Source: Pochonia chlamydosporia 170 (Eukaryota > Ascomycota > Sordariomycetes > Hypocreales > Clavicipitaceae). From it: DNA of 64,000 nucleotides. The notes under the pieces are model-generated. The model saw only the letters and a list, made by a program, of their open reading frames with translations. It did not search any database and was not told the DNA's origin. Location: assembly GCF_001653235.2 (NCBI RefSeq), contig NC_035794.1, forward strand, positions 496,001 through 560,000, in the 5' to 3' direction. This document shows, one piece after another, positions 55,444-64,000 of this stretch. Every line of letters starts with the position of its first letter. Within the stretch, counting starts at the first letter, position 1. The position numbers and the translations under genes were made by a program.

Positions 55444-58290
55444 TTAACACAATGAGAGTACACTTTGTAATGCATCACGAATGCCCTGATGAAGGCGTAT
55501 TTTCTCGTTCTGTGCGTTGTGGAAGTTTTCTTCCAAGAATCTTCGAGCCACCCTCTCGGCAACCTGTAGATGTAACTCTTCATCTGCAGATAATTTGGCG
55601 CAAGGGACTTTGATGTCTTCATTTCGACCAAGTAGCAACGATATGACTCTAGCGCGCTCTACGACAGCGTCTGGCACTCCATTCAGGGTCGCACAGTGGC
55701 ACCCCAAGCTGTCTGAGCTAGAGCCATCACGAAGCTTAAATAGATATGTTATGTGGCTGGTGATTGCATCCTCTTGTCGGCCCTTGAGTATCTCCATGAA
55801 ACACAAATGGAACCCTGCCTCTCGGGGGAAACGGTGGCAATCCACAATGTCGTGAAGATGGGTTGCAACCACACTTCTCGGGGCGTCTGGGAGCGTCTGC
55901 AAGTATTCCAAAAAGGACACAAGAAGCCCAGCGCCATCATCTGAATTGGTTCCCTTCCCGAATTCATCAACTAGTAAGAGACTTCGCGGTGTTGAATGCT
56001 TCATCATAGACTGCAGCTGCTTTAAGTCGATGGCAAAGGCGCTCTCTTGCCTGCAAACACTCTCCGGAGTTGACATTCTGGTCAGTATCCGGTCAGTGAT
56101 ACCAATCTTGGCAGACTCAGCGGGAACAAAACTGCCTATATGGGCAAGATATACGATTAGCCCTACTTGCTTCAAGAACACGCTCTTGCCCGAATGATTA
56201 GGCCCGGTGAGGAGCATGCATGCCAACCGGTCTTGACCCGGCCTCTGACCATCCAGATGGCAACCGTTAGGAACAAACGATGAAACAACTAGTTCTTGCA
56301 GTGGATGTCGCCCTTTTACAATTTCAAGTGTTCCGATTTCGGCTGTGACTTCTGGTATTTTCCATTTATATTTTTCTGCAGCAAGAGCTAGGGCAAGAAT
56401 GGCATCAATATCGCCACATGCGTCCGAGGCGGATGATAATGCCTCCCTGTACTCTAACACTTTTTGGGAGAGGATGTGAAGAATATCGACCTCTCTGTCT
56501 GTGGTATTTTAGTAATAGCAAGGTGATTGGATCTAGTTGTCATACCTGCTATTTCACAGTAAACATCCCCGAATTGTTCATCGAGGTAACGCATATCCTC
56601 ATTTTTGTAGTGAGCCAGACCGTCGGCGATAAAGTTCTGCTGCCAGTAGTCATCGTCACGGTCATCCCCAGTATATTTTCCTTTCTCGGATGCTGGATCG
56701 AACTCGACAGCAATGAGAAAACCAAGTTGTGGCAGGAAGACGCATGACTTGATATAGGTAGCCGCCCATTGGGGCGCTGCATGTATAGTTCGTTTTACTA
56801 CTTCTTCTAAAAGGTTACTCATCCCATCGTAGTCTCTTCTCAATCTATCCAGAGTTTCATCATGACCGGGCCTGACTGTTGGTCGGCCGCTAAGCTCGGA
56901 GCGCTCGAAGTCCAAGGTGTTATTGATCAGCTCGCCAACAGCCATCAACGAGCCACGGTCAAACATTAGACTTGTCTGCGGAGGATTAATTGGCGACTAG
57001 ATCACACAAGAGAACAGAGCTCGAGCTTCTTCATTTAAGGCTACGTACTGTACGGATGAAACCACCATCACAGTCACTACTCAGATCGTTGACTAGGTCG
57101 CGGAGTTTCAAAGCCTGAGCTGCAAAGTTTCGAAGTGTCGCCTAGACACTTCCACTGAACGACTGTCTGGTCAGGGAGAATCCAATGCCTCTTTGAAGCT
57201 GTGACGCACAAATTTTGGCATTTCGGATTTTTGTCAAGGTTGCGATAATTTGTCGTACCTGGTCCGCATTTTGCGGACGGAGAAGCAAAGAGATGGCCCG
57301 CTGGCGGGTTTCTATAATCGCCATGTCCGAGACTGGACGAAGTATGATGTTATGCAGCTTCGTTCTTCCTTGGGTAGTATGGGCCAAGTTTTGGAAGAGC
57401 CCATATATGGAGAGGCTCTGCTTCTCATCCTGGCTTTGTCTGCTTCCTCCCCAATAGTGACTGTTAGGATGAAGATCAGGCTCAATAATTTGCAACGCCT
57501 GCAGGGCCCCTGGCTCTATTACAACGTAACTTGCCAGATTGAAAATCTTAATAGATGTAATGCGAACTGACCATAACTCGGGCGATGAGTTGTGTGTCAT
57601 CAGTGCTCTGCGACGAATTTCTGAGAAAACGGCGCTGGCACAGCCGAGCTACAGTCGTTACCCAAAAGTCAATGCCATTTCATAAGCATTACTCACAGAA
57701 ACATTGCAATTGCGCCCGGAGACAGCCATGTACGTAATTCTCTCGCCGGTGTCTAGCCAGCTGCAGGCAGATGGTGGTGTTTCCTCGTCGTTTTGCGAGG
57801 GCTGGGAAGCCCCCGGTTCAAGCGCGACCCCAAGTTCCGACAACATGGATGGCTGTTGGTCAGTTACCCAAGTCGAAAGCCTTTCTATGGCCGCAGGTGC
57901 TGAGAATGCTGACGATGATAATGTTCGGACACCGCTCTGAGGCGATCGCCAGCCTATTGATGATTAGTAGAGCAACAAAGCCACCGAGGCTGGATACGAG
58001 ATCATCATACTTTCCTGCAAGTAGTTCAAAAGTTGAGAAGGAGCTCTACTTGAAACTAACAGTGACGTCGGCCATGCATGAGTTACAAACTGCTTTGATA
58101 CTTCCACACTGGCCAGAGGAACGTCCTCTGCTAATTGCAAAGAATCATCCCTGCTATCGAAGAACGCACAACCCATAGTTCCATTGTCGAGAAGATCAAT
58201 TGCCATGGTAACCTCTGAGGCATGTCGCGGTACGCCGTGGAGTCGAATGCCATCCTTTTGTTGATGTGTCCCAATGGGAGCTGCATCCAT
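55444..58290 (-). CDS. msh5: MSH5, meiotic MutS homologue, interrupted by one in-frame TAG
   Basis: MSH5 pairs with MSH4 to stabilise recombination intermediates for meiotic crossovers. Exons 58290-58011, 57953-57697, 57648-57049, 56975-56546 and 56498-55444 keep frame throughout (873 codons). Blocks include MAIDLLDNGTMGCAFF, LSIYGLFQNLAHTTQG, YIKSCVFLPQLGFLIAVEFD, Walker A TGPNHSGKSVFLKQ, FAIDLKQLQSMM and Walker B LLLVDEFGKGTNSDD. Codon 348, at 57144-57142, is TAG where homologues have Trp (context SGSV-stop-ATLRNFAAQAL). No splice choice removes it without losing conserved sequence. As written the product stops before the ATPase. The likely rescue is A-to-I editing (see hairpin). The start is tentative: in-frame ATGs also lie at 58362 and 58206, and an upstream exon is possible. 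Confidence 0.92.
57132..57152 (-). other. Perfect hairpin presenting the MSH5 TAG in its loop
   Basis: On the MSH5 sense strand the arms GAAGTGTC (57152-57145) and GACACTTC (57139-57132) are exact reverse complements of eight bases. They enclose the five-base loop TAGGC, whose first three bases are the in-frame stop. The adenosine at 57143 is second in the loop and preceded by U. This matches the hairpin-loop, U at -1 and G at +1 preference reported for sexual-stage A-to-I editing in Fusarium and Neurospora. The structure is seen directly; its use is inference. Confidence 0.8.
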
Positions 58291-59360
58291 GATGCGCCGA
58301 AAAAAGACAAAGGCACCCGTAAGTTGGTTTATAGAAGTTTTGGAGACACCGGAAAGAAACATGAATTACGGAGCTAATGCTTCTTTGATGAAATATTCGT
58401 TTTGGAGAGGCCGGAAAATATTCATCCAAGCGTGTCAGCTGGACAGGTGGAACGAGTACCGGGATACATGTATTGCAATTTGGAAGCAAAACCCTGCGAA
58501 AAGGAAGCAAAGCGAATAGAATGGCAAGAGGCTGGCACCTCTTTCCCAAAACATACTCAAGTACCAGACGGCAAGCGCCGGCCAGCACACCTGCCTGACG
58601 AGGCACCTACCTAGGTAGGTACCAAGTAGGTGGTTTCCGTGCAAATCGCCTTGAACTTTTCACGACTCCATTCGGGACATTAATCGAGGCTGCAAGTGTT
58701 GCAATTCTATCCAAGTTCTGACTACAGTCGTCCATGAACAATACTCGGTACCAGCTGCTCTTGTGTTTACCAACTTTGGGAATAATTCATATTTCATCTC
58801 GATCTATGGAAGCATTCACACATTGCAGAATGAGAAGTTATGGCTTTGACCTATAAGCTACCACAGTAGGCTATCCTTGCACGACGCAAGGCAGATAAAA
58901 GCATGAATCGGAAGAAGGTATGCAGAAGAGAGCTTCTTTCCAGACGCATTTATACGTGGGTTCAGAGCGAGGTCGCTGGCAGAACTTTCGCCAGTGCAAC
59001 TTCTCTCCGCCTGGCCATGAGCGATGCCAACAAAAGCATGCTGAGGCAGAGTGCGCATGATTTAGCCATTCTGTGTATTACATCCACCGGAAAAGTTTGG
59101 GGAGAGGGAAAGAAAAGTGATGACATCTGGAATTGTTTGTTTCCTAAACCGGTCGTCATATTGGCTGTATCTGGCACCACTGAGAGGTGACAGGATAAAT
59201 GCCCAAAAGGCCATAACAACAGGCTTTCATACGAAAATATCCACACTCAGCGAGAAACAAACAAACAAAACATAGTTGGAAATGTATGCGCCCACATTTA
59301 TTGGCGCACGAAGTAAGGTTGGTTGCGCTATAGTGCTGTAATATGTAACATGGCCATTTA
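58291..59360. other. Intergenic region, possible MSH5 leader
   Basis: 1.07 kb between the MSH5 start and the EMC5 stop (both minus). The MSH5 frame is open back past 58362, so extra N-terminal coding may lie here. The repeat unit CACCTACCTAGGTAGGTACC occurs at 58604-58623. No other gene is supported. Confidence 0.45.
58604..58633. repeat. TACCTAGGTA-type repeat
   Basis: CACCTACCTAGGTAGGTACC followed by AAGTAGGTGG; the outer CACCTAC and GTAGGTG make a dyad around the core palindrome. About 310 bp upstream of the MSH5 start. Confidence 0.8.
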
Positions 59361-59825
59361 CTACTGCGTGTCTCTGTCCTTCGCCCACTTGGCAAACGCA
59401 AGGCGTTGCTTGCGAATATCAAGAAAGCCTGGACGGGACTCAAGAATACTGAATGGGCTTCCCCGAAAGTCTCTGTCAACCTGCCCATTGCCGTCAATAA
59501 ACCCCGTCCGCCCCTCTCGCTCGATTTTACCAGCCCATACTTGCCAGCGTATCGGGTGCAACTTTTCGGATCCAACCACGATACCCACGCATAAAAGTAA
59601 AGTCGCTGTAATTGTTTCTATTCGGATATCAATTGGCAGTGTGGCTCCTGCTGGCTGCGAGTGTGTTTTCAAAGTTGACGAGATCGCTGCGTGTTCTTGG
59701 GCCGAATAGCACCTGTGGTGGGCGGGAGTTAGCAAGCATCACACAAAGCATATCCAAGTGAGAACATACGCATGTACCAGAAGGACAACTCCGGCGAAAG
59801 TCAACGTCCTCGAAGCCCACGACAT
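59361..59825 (-). CDS. emc5: EMC5, ER membrane protein complex subunit 5
   Basis: EMC5 (Kre27, MMGT-type) is a subunit of the ER membrane insertase for tail-anchored and multipass proteins. Exons 59825-59770 and 59712-59361 give 135 residues. MSWASRTLTFAGVVLLVHA starts the first membrane helix; CYSAQEHAAISST follows; ITATLLLCVGIVVGSE is the second helix; KLHPIRWQVWAGKIEREGR is the family's conserved cytosolic block; SRPGFLDIRKQRLAFAKW ends the protein. Intron phase 2 fits. Confidence 0.93.
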
Positions 59826-60264
59826 TTTCAGGGTATTGGCAGGCAATTTGTTTTGACAAGAAATCAGCCAGGTAGCTACCCTTTCCACCCTGTGTGGTCG
59901 AACTCTGGCAAGAGAGGCTTGGGGCCCACAGGGTGGTGGCTTACTAAGAGATGCGCTAGCCAGAAGCGACCACTGGAAGCGGCACAGGACGCGAATGTGC
60001 ACAGTCTCTTTGCGAACTTATGGAGTTTCAATGTTCTTTGAAATACTAATTATAGCTGAACGGACAGCGTCCAATTTCGAACGAGCCACGGTTTTGAAGT
60101 AAGATCATACACCACTCCATTCCTCTCGGACTACTCTTACTGGCATGGCGAACGTAAACCCGCCTCTAGCTCTAACATGCACCAAGATACCTAGGTAGTC
60201 AAAGAAGCAGGCAGATGTCAATTAAAAACATTCGCAATTATCATAGCAAGGCAGTACAAGTCCG
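59826..60264. other. Intergenic region
   Basis: 439 bp between two minus-strand genes. GATACCTAGGTAGTC at 60186-60200 is one more copy of the dispersed unit. Nothing else is seen. Confidence 0.5.
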
Positions 60265-61434
60265 TTATCCGTTTCTGTTTTCGCCAATAGTATGCCAACC
60301 AAAGGTATTCCGGCGATCGTCACTGTGCTGCACAGACCACTCCTCCTGCCCTTCATATGCCGGATCTGTTTGCTGTCTCATGCCCATATCTGGCGTTGTT
60401 GAGTGAAAGTCATGGTTCATAGGTGCCCCAAGTGCCCCTTGGGGCTGCCATTCCATATATCTTGTACCACTTTGGGATACGTTGATGTTCTCGAATCTGG
60501 TAAACAGTGACGGGTCAATGCAAGAATCCAAGTTCAGACCCTCAGGCGGACTTGCAGCTAGTTGTACTGCCTGCCTTGGTAAATGATTGAAAGTGTTATC
60601 ATCAAGGACGTCAGAATATTGAGCCCCGAAATACGTGGAATCCGGCATTAAGCACTGTTCATAGCGCTCTTGCGGTCCACTGTGGTGCATTAATGGAGCC
60701 GTGAAGCTTGGCATCTCCTGATGCCACCAGTTGAAATTGACGTTGCCTTCACCAGATGAGTGTTGCCCCAACGCGTCTGTATTGCCCGAGCGCATAACCT
60801 TCTTCCCAGAGCTCACATGGGCTCCTGCTTTGCCACCAGTCCGTCGGCATAGTCGTCGCTCCATTGAACTTGACAATTTCTTTGACTCCGTTGCACTACC
60901 CCTCGAGTTTCTGCCTTGGGTGGGAGTGTATTTGTAGTCTGGAAATGCTTTGTGATGCATTTGGTGATCGATTTTGGCCAGAGTCTTGAACTCGGCCTTC
61001 ACAGCTGGAGACTCGTATTCGTTCCAGGATATGCCAACAATTTGCGAAGCAAACTGTTGTTGGTCATTGCTGAGTACCCGCCGAGCAATTTGCTGATATG
61101 CTTTGCGATACAGCATATATGAATTCAATGGTCGTGTGATTTTCCCCCCGTCTTTCTCTGCCTTATCTCTGCGTTCTTCAACCGAACGTTTGGCATATGA
61201 TGCAGGGTTGATGTATTCGCCTACATACTGGTCTGCGAGGATGGAAAGCGCTGTCTTGATTAAAGGATCACCGCCTGTAGTCAAGGGCTTTGGTGCCGTC
61301 ATTCTGTTTCGGGTCGGCATTGGAGTAATTGAACGAATACCAGGATTAGTGGCTTCCAATAGTGTTGAACGGCTAGTATGCTCGCTGTTTCTATCCGTAG
61401 TATAGCTAGCCCGAGGACTTGATATTGCTGGCAT
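60265..61434 (-). CDS. MATA-type HMG-box transcription factor
   Basis: A single-exon gene of 389 residues starting MPAISSPRASYTTDRN. The HMG box lies at ~95-170: KITRPLNSYMLYRKAYQQIA, then NDQQQFASQIVGISWNEYES, VKAEFKTLAKIDHQMHHKAF and PDYKY. P-L-N-S-Y-M-L-Y-R and I-S-W mark the sequence-specific MATA class, to which mating-type proteins, S. pombe Ste11 and Sordariomycete FMF-1/PaHMG5 belong. The basic stretch after the box (SSSMERRLCRRTGGK) could be a nuclear signal. The C-terminal half is disordered. It is not the MAT locus itself, since no MAT neighbours are present. A role in sexual development is inferred from the class. Confidence 0.85.
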   Translation of the reverse strand: MPAISSPRASYTTDRNSEHTSRSTLLEATNPGIRSITPMPTRNRMTAPKPLTTGGDPLIKTALSILADQYVGEYINPASYAKRSVEERRDKAEKDGGKITRPLNSYMLYRKAYQQIARRVLSNDQQQFASQIVGISWNEYESPAVKAEFKTLAKIDHQMHHKAFPDYKYTPTQGRNSRGSATESKKLSSSMERRLCRRTGGKAGAHVSSGKKVMRSGNTDALGQHSSGEGNVNFNWWHQEMPSFTAPLMHHSGPQERYEQCLMPDSTYFGAQYSDVLDDNTFNHLPRQAVQLAASPPEGLNLDSCIDPSLFTRFENINVSQSGTRYMEWQPQGALGAPMNHDFHSTTPDMGMRQQTDPAYEGQEEWSVQHSDDRRNTFGWHTIGENRNG

Positions 61435-61855
61435 CTAGACCCTGCGAGCGTGATATCAGAGCTGGGTTTTGTTAGTGTTTTCTGATATATAGGATAGTAA
61501 CTGGAGCGCCACCGACGTTTAGGGTTCATACAAGGTAAAAGAATCGCAATTGGCACCGTTGCTTTTTGTAAATCCGATATATCTACTTGTGATCCTTGAG
61601 AGTCATCAATGGAAGTTCCACTCAGTCTCAAAATTGGGAAAGGCACGGCGGGTTGGAGTTGTACTCACAAGTAGAATTTTCGTAGGATTGAGTCTATGTC
61701 AGTACCGTAGCCCAACGTATGTGCCTGCTAGATTATGAGGATGAATGCTAAGATCGATTCCGCTTCTGAATGTCGTTCCAACAGGTATGTTGATTCAAAG
61801 ATGGGAATTTGGCAGAACCTGTCGCCTATTGGACCAATGTACTCAAGCTAAATAA

Positions 61856-62148
61856 AAGATACAAGGAAGAGCTGTTCAAGATGTAGTTCGGCTGATAGAT
61901 AAACTTGATGCGGAAGTTACACAATATGCACAGGGAAACAAAACTGAGGATGAGGAGGAGCTATTTAATTTATGTTATGCCTCTCCAGAAAGAGGAAAGT
62001 GTATCAGTGAAAGGTCAGTCTTTCTGGGACGTTGTATTGTTGGTCAACTAAACCAACCCCCCTCCGCACGAGCGATTCGGTTACCGGAACACTACGACTC
62101 ACTCCATCCTCGCCTTTGCTCGATAGTTCTATGCAGAAGAAACAATTC
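61856..62148 (+). pseudogene. Coding-like fragment without start codon, possible gene relic
   Basis: After a TAA at 61853 the frame is open for 97 codons without an ATG. The translation has a protein-like character, for example VQDVVRLIDKLDAEVTQYAQ, EDEEELFNLCYASPERGKC and RSVFLGRCIVGQLNQPPSAR. Just upstream at 61740 another short frame (MNAKIDSASECRS, DSKMGIWQNLS) ends before it. Together they could be exons of a small gene or a decayed one. I do not recognise the family and cannot splice a complete model; it may be chance. Confidence 0.35.
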
Positions 62149-62765
62149 GTGATCAAAATAACAAATCTGCCGCATGCGGCCACAAAGAATACACCGTTGT
62201 GGACTGTGCGGCATGAAACAGACCACTATGCGGACAATCCAGACGGACCAAGTGCCAAAGAGTGGTCTTGACAAGGCACCCCTTGTTTGGGGTCAGCCAT
62301 CGGGGTCTTGAGAGCATCAAAGCGTGCTATATTTTGCACGAATAGCGTGTGGTTAGAATATGAGGTCACAGTTGCTTTACCTTGACTCTCTGACCGCAAG
62401 TTGCGCAGAGCATGTGAAACATCTTAATTTATCTGGCTTTGGCCAGTTAAGCTGTCTTTGAGGCAACAAAGTTTATTTCGAAGATAGGTATGTAAATATG
62501 AAGAGTCGAAACGGGTTATTGTTAAATTTCAGGAGTTAGAATAGCCCTTGGGACGGAGCGGATACACTTTATTATGAGAACTACTAAAATTGTAAACCGG
62601 GTCACATGGCTCAGCTCGAGATCATAACCGGTTGTTGTAAAGGCGATATCTGGAGTTTTCGAACAGACCGAGACAAAAAGGCATGCTTCAGGTAGATGTG
62701 GGACAGGCTGACTACCCAGCTATGTTTGCCTCCTTGAAATGATTACAATTTCCCCTCGTGTTCAA

Positions 62766-62785
62766 TAATAATAATAATAATAATG
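62766..62785. repeat. (AAT)n microsatellite
   Basis: AATAATAATAATAATAATAA, six to seven units, in intergenic DNA. Confidence 0.85.
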
Positions 62786-62974
62786 ATACCGACTGGAATT
62801 AAAGAATGGTCATGAATGCAAACGCGGAGCCGAGACTACAGTCGCTGTTGGTGGACCGTTCATTAGTGCCGGTTTAGTCACTAATTCCCCGACTTACCAA
62901 CATCTTGCAGGAACGACTATGCAATATGGAGCACACCTGTCGTCAGTACTAGTAACCGTCGCAGTTTTGTCGCG

Positions 62975-64000
62975 TCAGCCGTTTTGGTGTTGGTCTGTTG
63001 GCAACGTTGGCGTTTGTACAAAGCCTTGCGAGTGTGGATCTGACATGGTAGAGCGTGACAGTGAATCATGCAGAGACTGTGCATGCCTTTCCACAGCAGC
63101 TTCCTCAAATGCCACGGTGGTCTTTGTGTGTGGTGCTAGCGTGACGGTTGCTGGTGATTGTTGTAGTAAAGGAGAGTGGCCATTGTGCTTGAAAGATAAG
63201 ATCGAGGATTTCCACTCCTTAGATCTCGAAGGTGACGCCGAACCAAGAGCCTCGCCCGAATTATCTGGAACCTTTGTCTTCCAAGTTGGTAAATGGGATT
63301 GAGAGGATGTTTGAGATTGCACATTCCCTATGGCGTCTTGCCTAGCTGCAGCTGGATCGGACGTCGAAATGGGTCGACTTCCTGGTCCATACATCAAGCC
63401 GCGTGTATCAAGAGATTCCACTTTTGAAGCGTTGGCCAGTGGTTCAACTGCGGCTGGTAGAGCTGCGCTTACTTGGCGCAGGTTTACCGTAGGAGGCTGT
63501 GCAGATGTTGTTTGATGTTGTGCTTCAATCAGGTCCACATTCACCGGCTGATGCTGAGTTTCATCTTCTTGCACCTTAGCTGGTAGGTCGAGTAAAGGTC
63601 GATCTTGCTGCTTATAGGTGGTTGGGTCGTGCTGCACTTTCAACGCTGCGTTCCCTTCTGCTGAAGTGGTGGTGGAGGCATTAGACGGCCGAACCTTAAT
63701 TTTGATGATTGTCTTTGGTGACTTGTTCTTTTCTTCTTCTCGGCGCCTGCAAGATGAGCAAATGAAGTGAAACTCAGATTGGTCTGCTTCGTCCTCGCTG
63801 ATGCCTAAGCATTTGCTGTGCTGCCATACGTTGCAATTCTCACAAGCAACACTGTGAGTGCCATCGTCAACCTGGCCATAGAGTCCACAAACGCAATCGA
63901 AAATCCAATCTTCTTCTTCTTGTTCAATGTCCCTGAGGGCCTGTCGATTTCGCTGGATCTCGGCTTGAAGATGCCGCTCAGAAATACGCGTCGCCTCCAG
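62975..64000 (-). CDS. PHD-finger protein, 5' part cut by the window end
   Basis: The frame is open from base 64000 down to a TGA at 62977-62975, 341 codons. The first visible residues (LEATRISERHLQAEIQRNRQ) are a coiled coil. A PHD zinc finger follows: WIFDCVCGLYGQVDDG, SVACENCNVWQHSKCLG and HFICSSCRRR, with the C4-H-C3 pattern complete and the Trp before the His that lines the histone-H3 pocket. A basic KSPKTIIKIKVRP block and a long disordered Gln/Ser/Thr tail end the protein. Such proteins read histone methylation, but this one is not assigned to a named complex. The N-terminus is missing, and a further 3' exon cannot be excluded. Confidence 0.85.
   Translation of the reverse strand: MEATRISERHLQAEIQRNRQALRDIEQEEEDWIFDCVCGLYGQVDDGTHSVACENCNVWQHSKCLGISEDEADQSEFHFICSSCRRREEEKNKSPKTIIKIKVRPSNASTTTSAEGNAALKVQHDPTTYKQQDRPLLDLPAKVQEDETQHQPVNVDLIEAQHQTTSAQPPTVNLRQVSAALPAAVEPLANASKVESLDTRGLMYGPGSRPISTSDPAAARQDAIGNVQSQTSSQSHLPTWKTKVPDNSGEALGSASPSRSKEWKSSILSFKHNGHSPLLQQSPATVTLAPHTKTTVAFEEAAVERHAQSLHDSLSRSTMSDPHSQGFVQTPTLPTDQHQNG

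Larger units (their letters stand above)
61435..62974. other. Intergenic region with a coding-like fragment and microsatellite
   Basis: 1.54 kb between the HMG-box gene start and the PHD-gene stop. An open frame at 61856-62148 reads like protein (see pseudogene entry). 62766-62785 is a short (AAT)n tract. The rest shows no supported gene. Confidence 0.5.

Noticed and set aside
57049..57648. Explaining the MSH5 TAG by an unseen intron ending at ...GTGTCTAG
   Set aside because: The acceptor would fit phase 0, but the only phase-0 GT upstream would delete a conserved block of about 30 residues. The other GT sites give the wrong frame or introns too short to splice.
60265..61434. The HMG-box gene as the mating-type locus
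   Set aside because: None of the usual MAT flanks (APN2, SLA2, COX13) is present. SLA1 here is a different gene from SLA2 and lies 20 kb away.

Overview
The window reads as euchromatic nuclear DNA of a filamentous ascomycete. Genes are short and dense, are interrupted by introns of about 50-145 bp (GT...AG, CTAAC/CTGAC-like branch sites), and every recognisable product is a typical Sordariomycete housekeeping protein. A Hypocreales-like relative is my best guess (inference). I could model 26 protein genes, 25 complete and one cut by the right edge. I see no bacterial genes, CRISPR arrays, rRNA, convincing tRNA genes or intact transposons. All gene models were spliced by eye from reading frame, splice signals and family knowledge.

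Layout. 0.4-13.2 kb is rich in RNA-related genes: mago nashi (EJC), GID4/VID24, TRM11 (tRNA methylation), RPP40 (RNase P), a small ankyrin protein and TRL1 (tRNA ligase). 13.6-24.8 kb: a DUF4870-type membrane protein, mitochondrial uL10m, proteasome ATPase RPT5, an Ish1/Msc1-like repeat protein and ERB1 (ribosome biogenesis). 27-37 kb: alkaline ceramidase, prefoldin subunit 1, an RS/coiled-coil protein of unknown role, HEM25 (mitochondrial glycine carrier), COG8 and a TLC-domain membrane protein. 38-51 kb, all on the minus strand: SLA1 (endocytosis), AMP deaminase, a YEA4-like nucleotide-sugar transporter and the PP2A B55 subunit CDC55. 52.7-64 kb: an unknown fungal protein, a GPI-anchored cysteine-rich protein, meiotic MSH5, EMC5, a MATA-HMG-box transcription factor and a PHD-finger protein running off the right end.

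The most interesting signal is in MSH5. The reading frame is intact across five exons except for one in-frame TAG (57142-57144, minus) exactly where the MutS family has a conserved tryptophan (TGG). That TAG lies in the 5-nt loop of a perfect 8-bp hairpin with U at position -1. These are the hallmarks of the sexual-stage-specific A-to-I mRNA editing known from Sordariomycetes, which turns UAG into UGG. Because MSH5 acts only in meiosis, the gene may be switched on post-transcriptionally by editing.

Other notable signals: a dispersed intergenic repeat built on TACCTAGGTA, including a perfect 44-bp palindrome; tiny terminal exons that carry functional C-terminal motifs (RPT5 HbYX, SLA1 NPF); a 60-nt frame-preserving intron in the GPI protein; RPP40 and its neighbour converging with stop codons four bases apart; and a coding-like fragment near 62 kb that belongs to no model.
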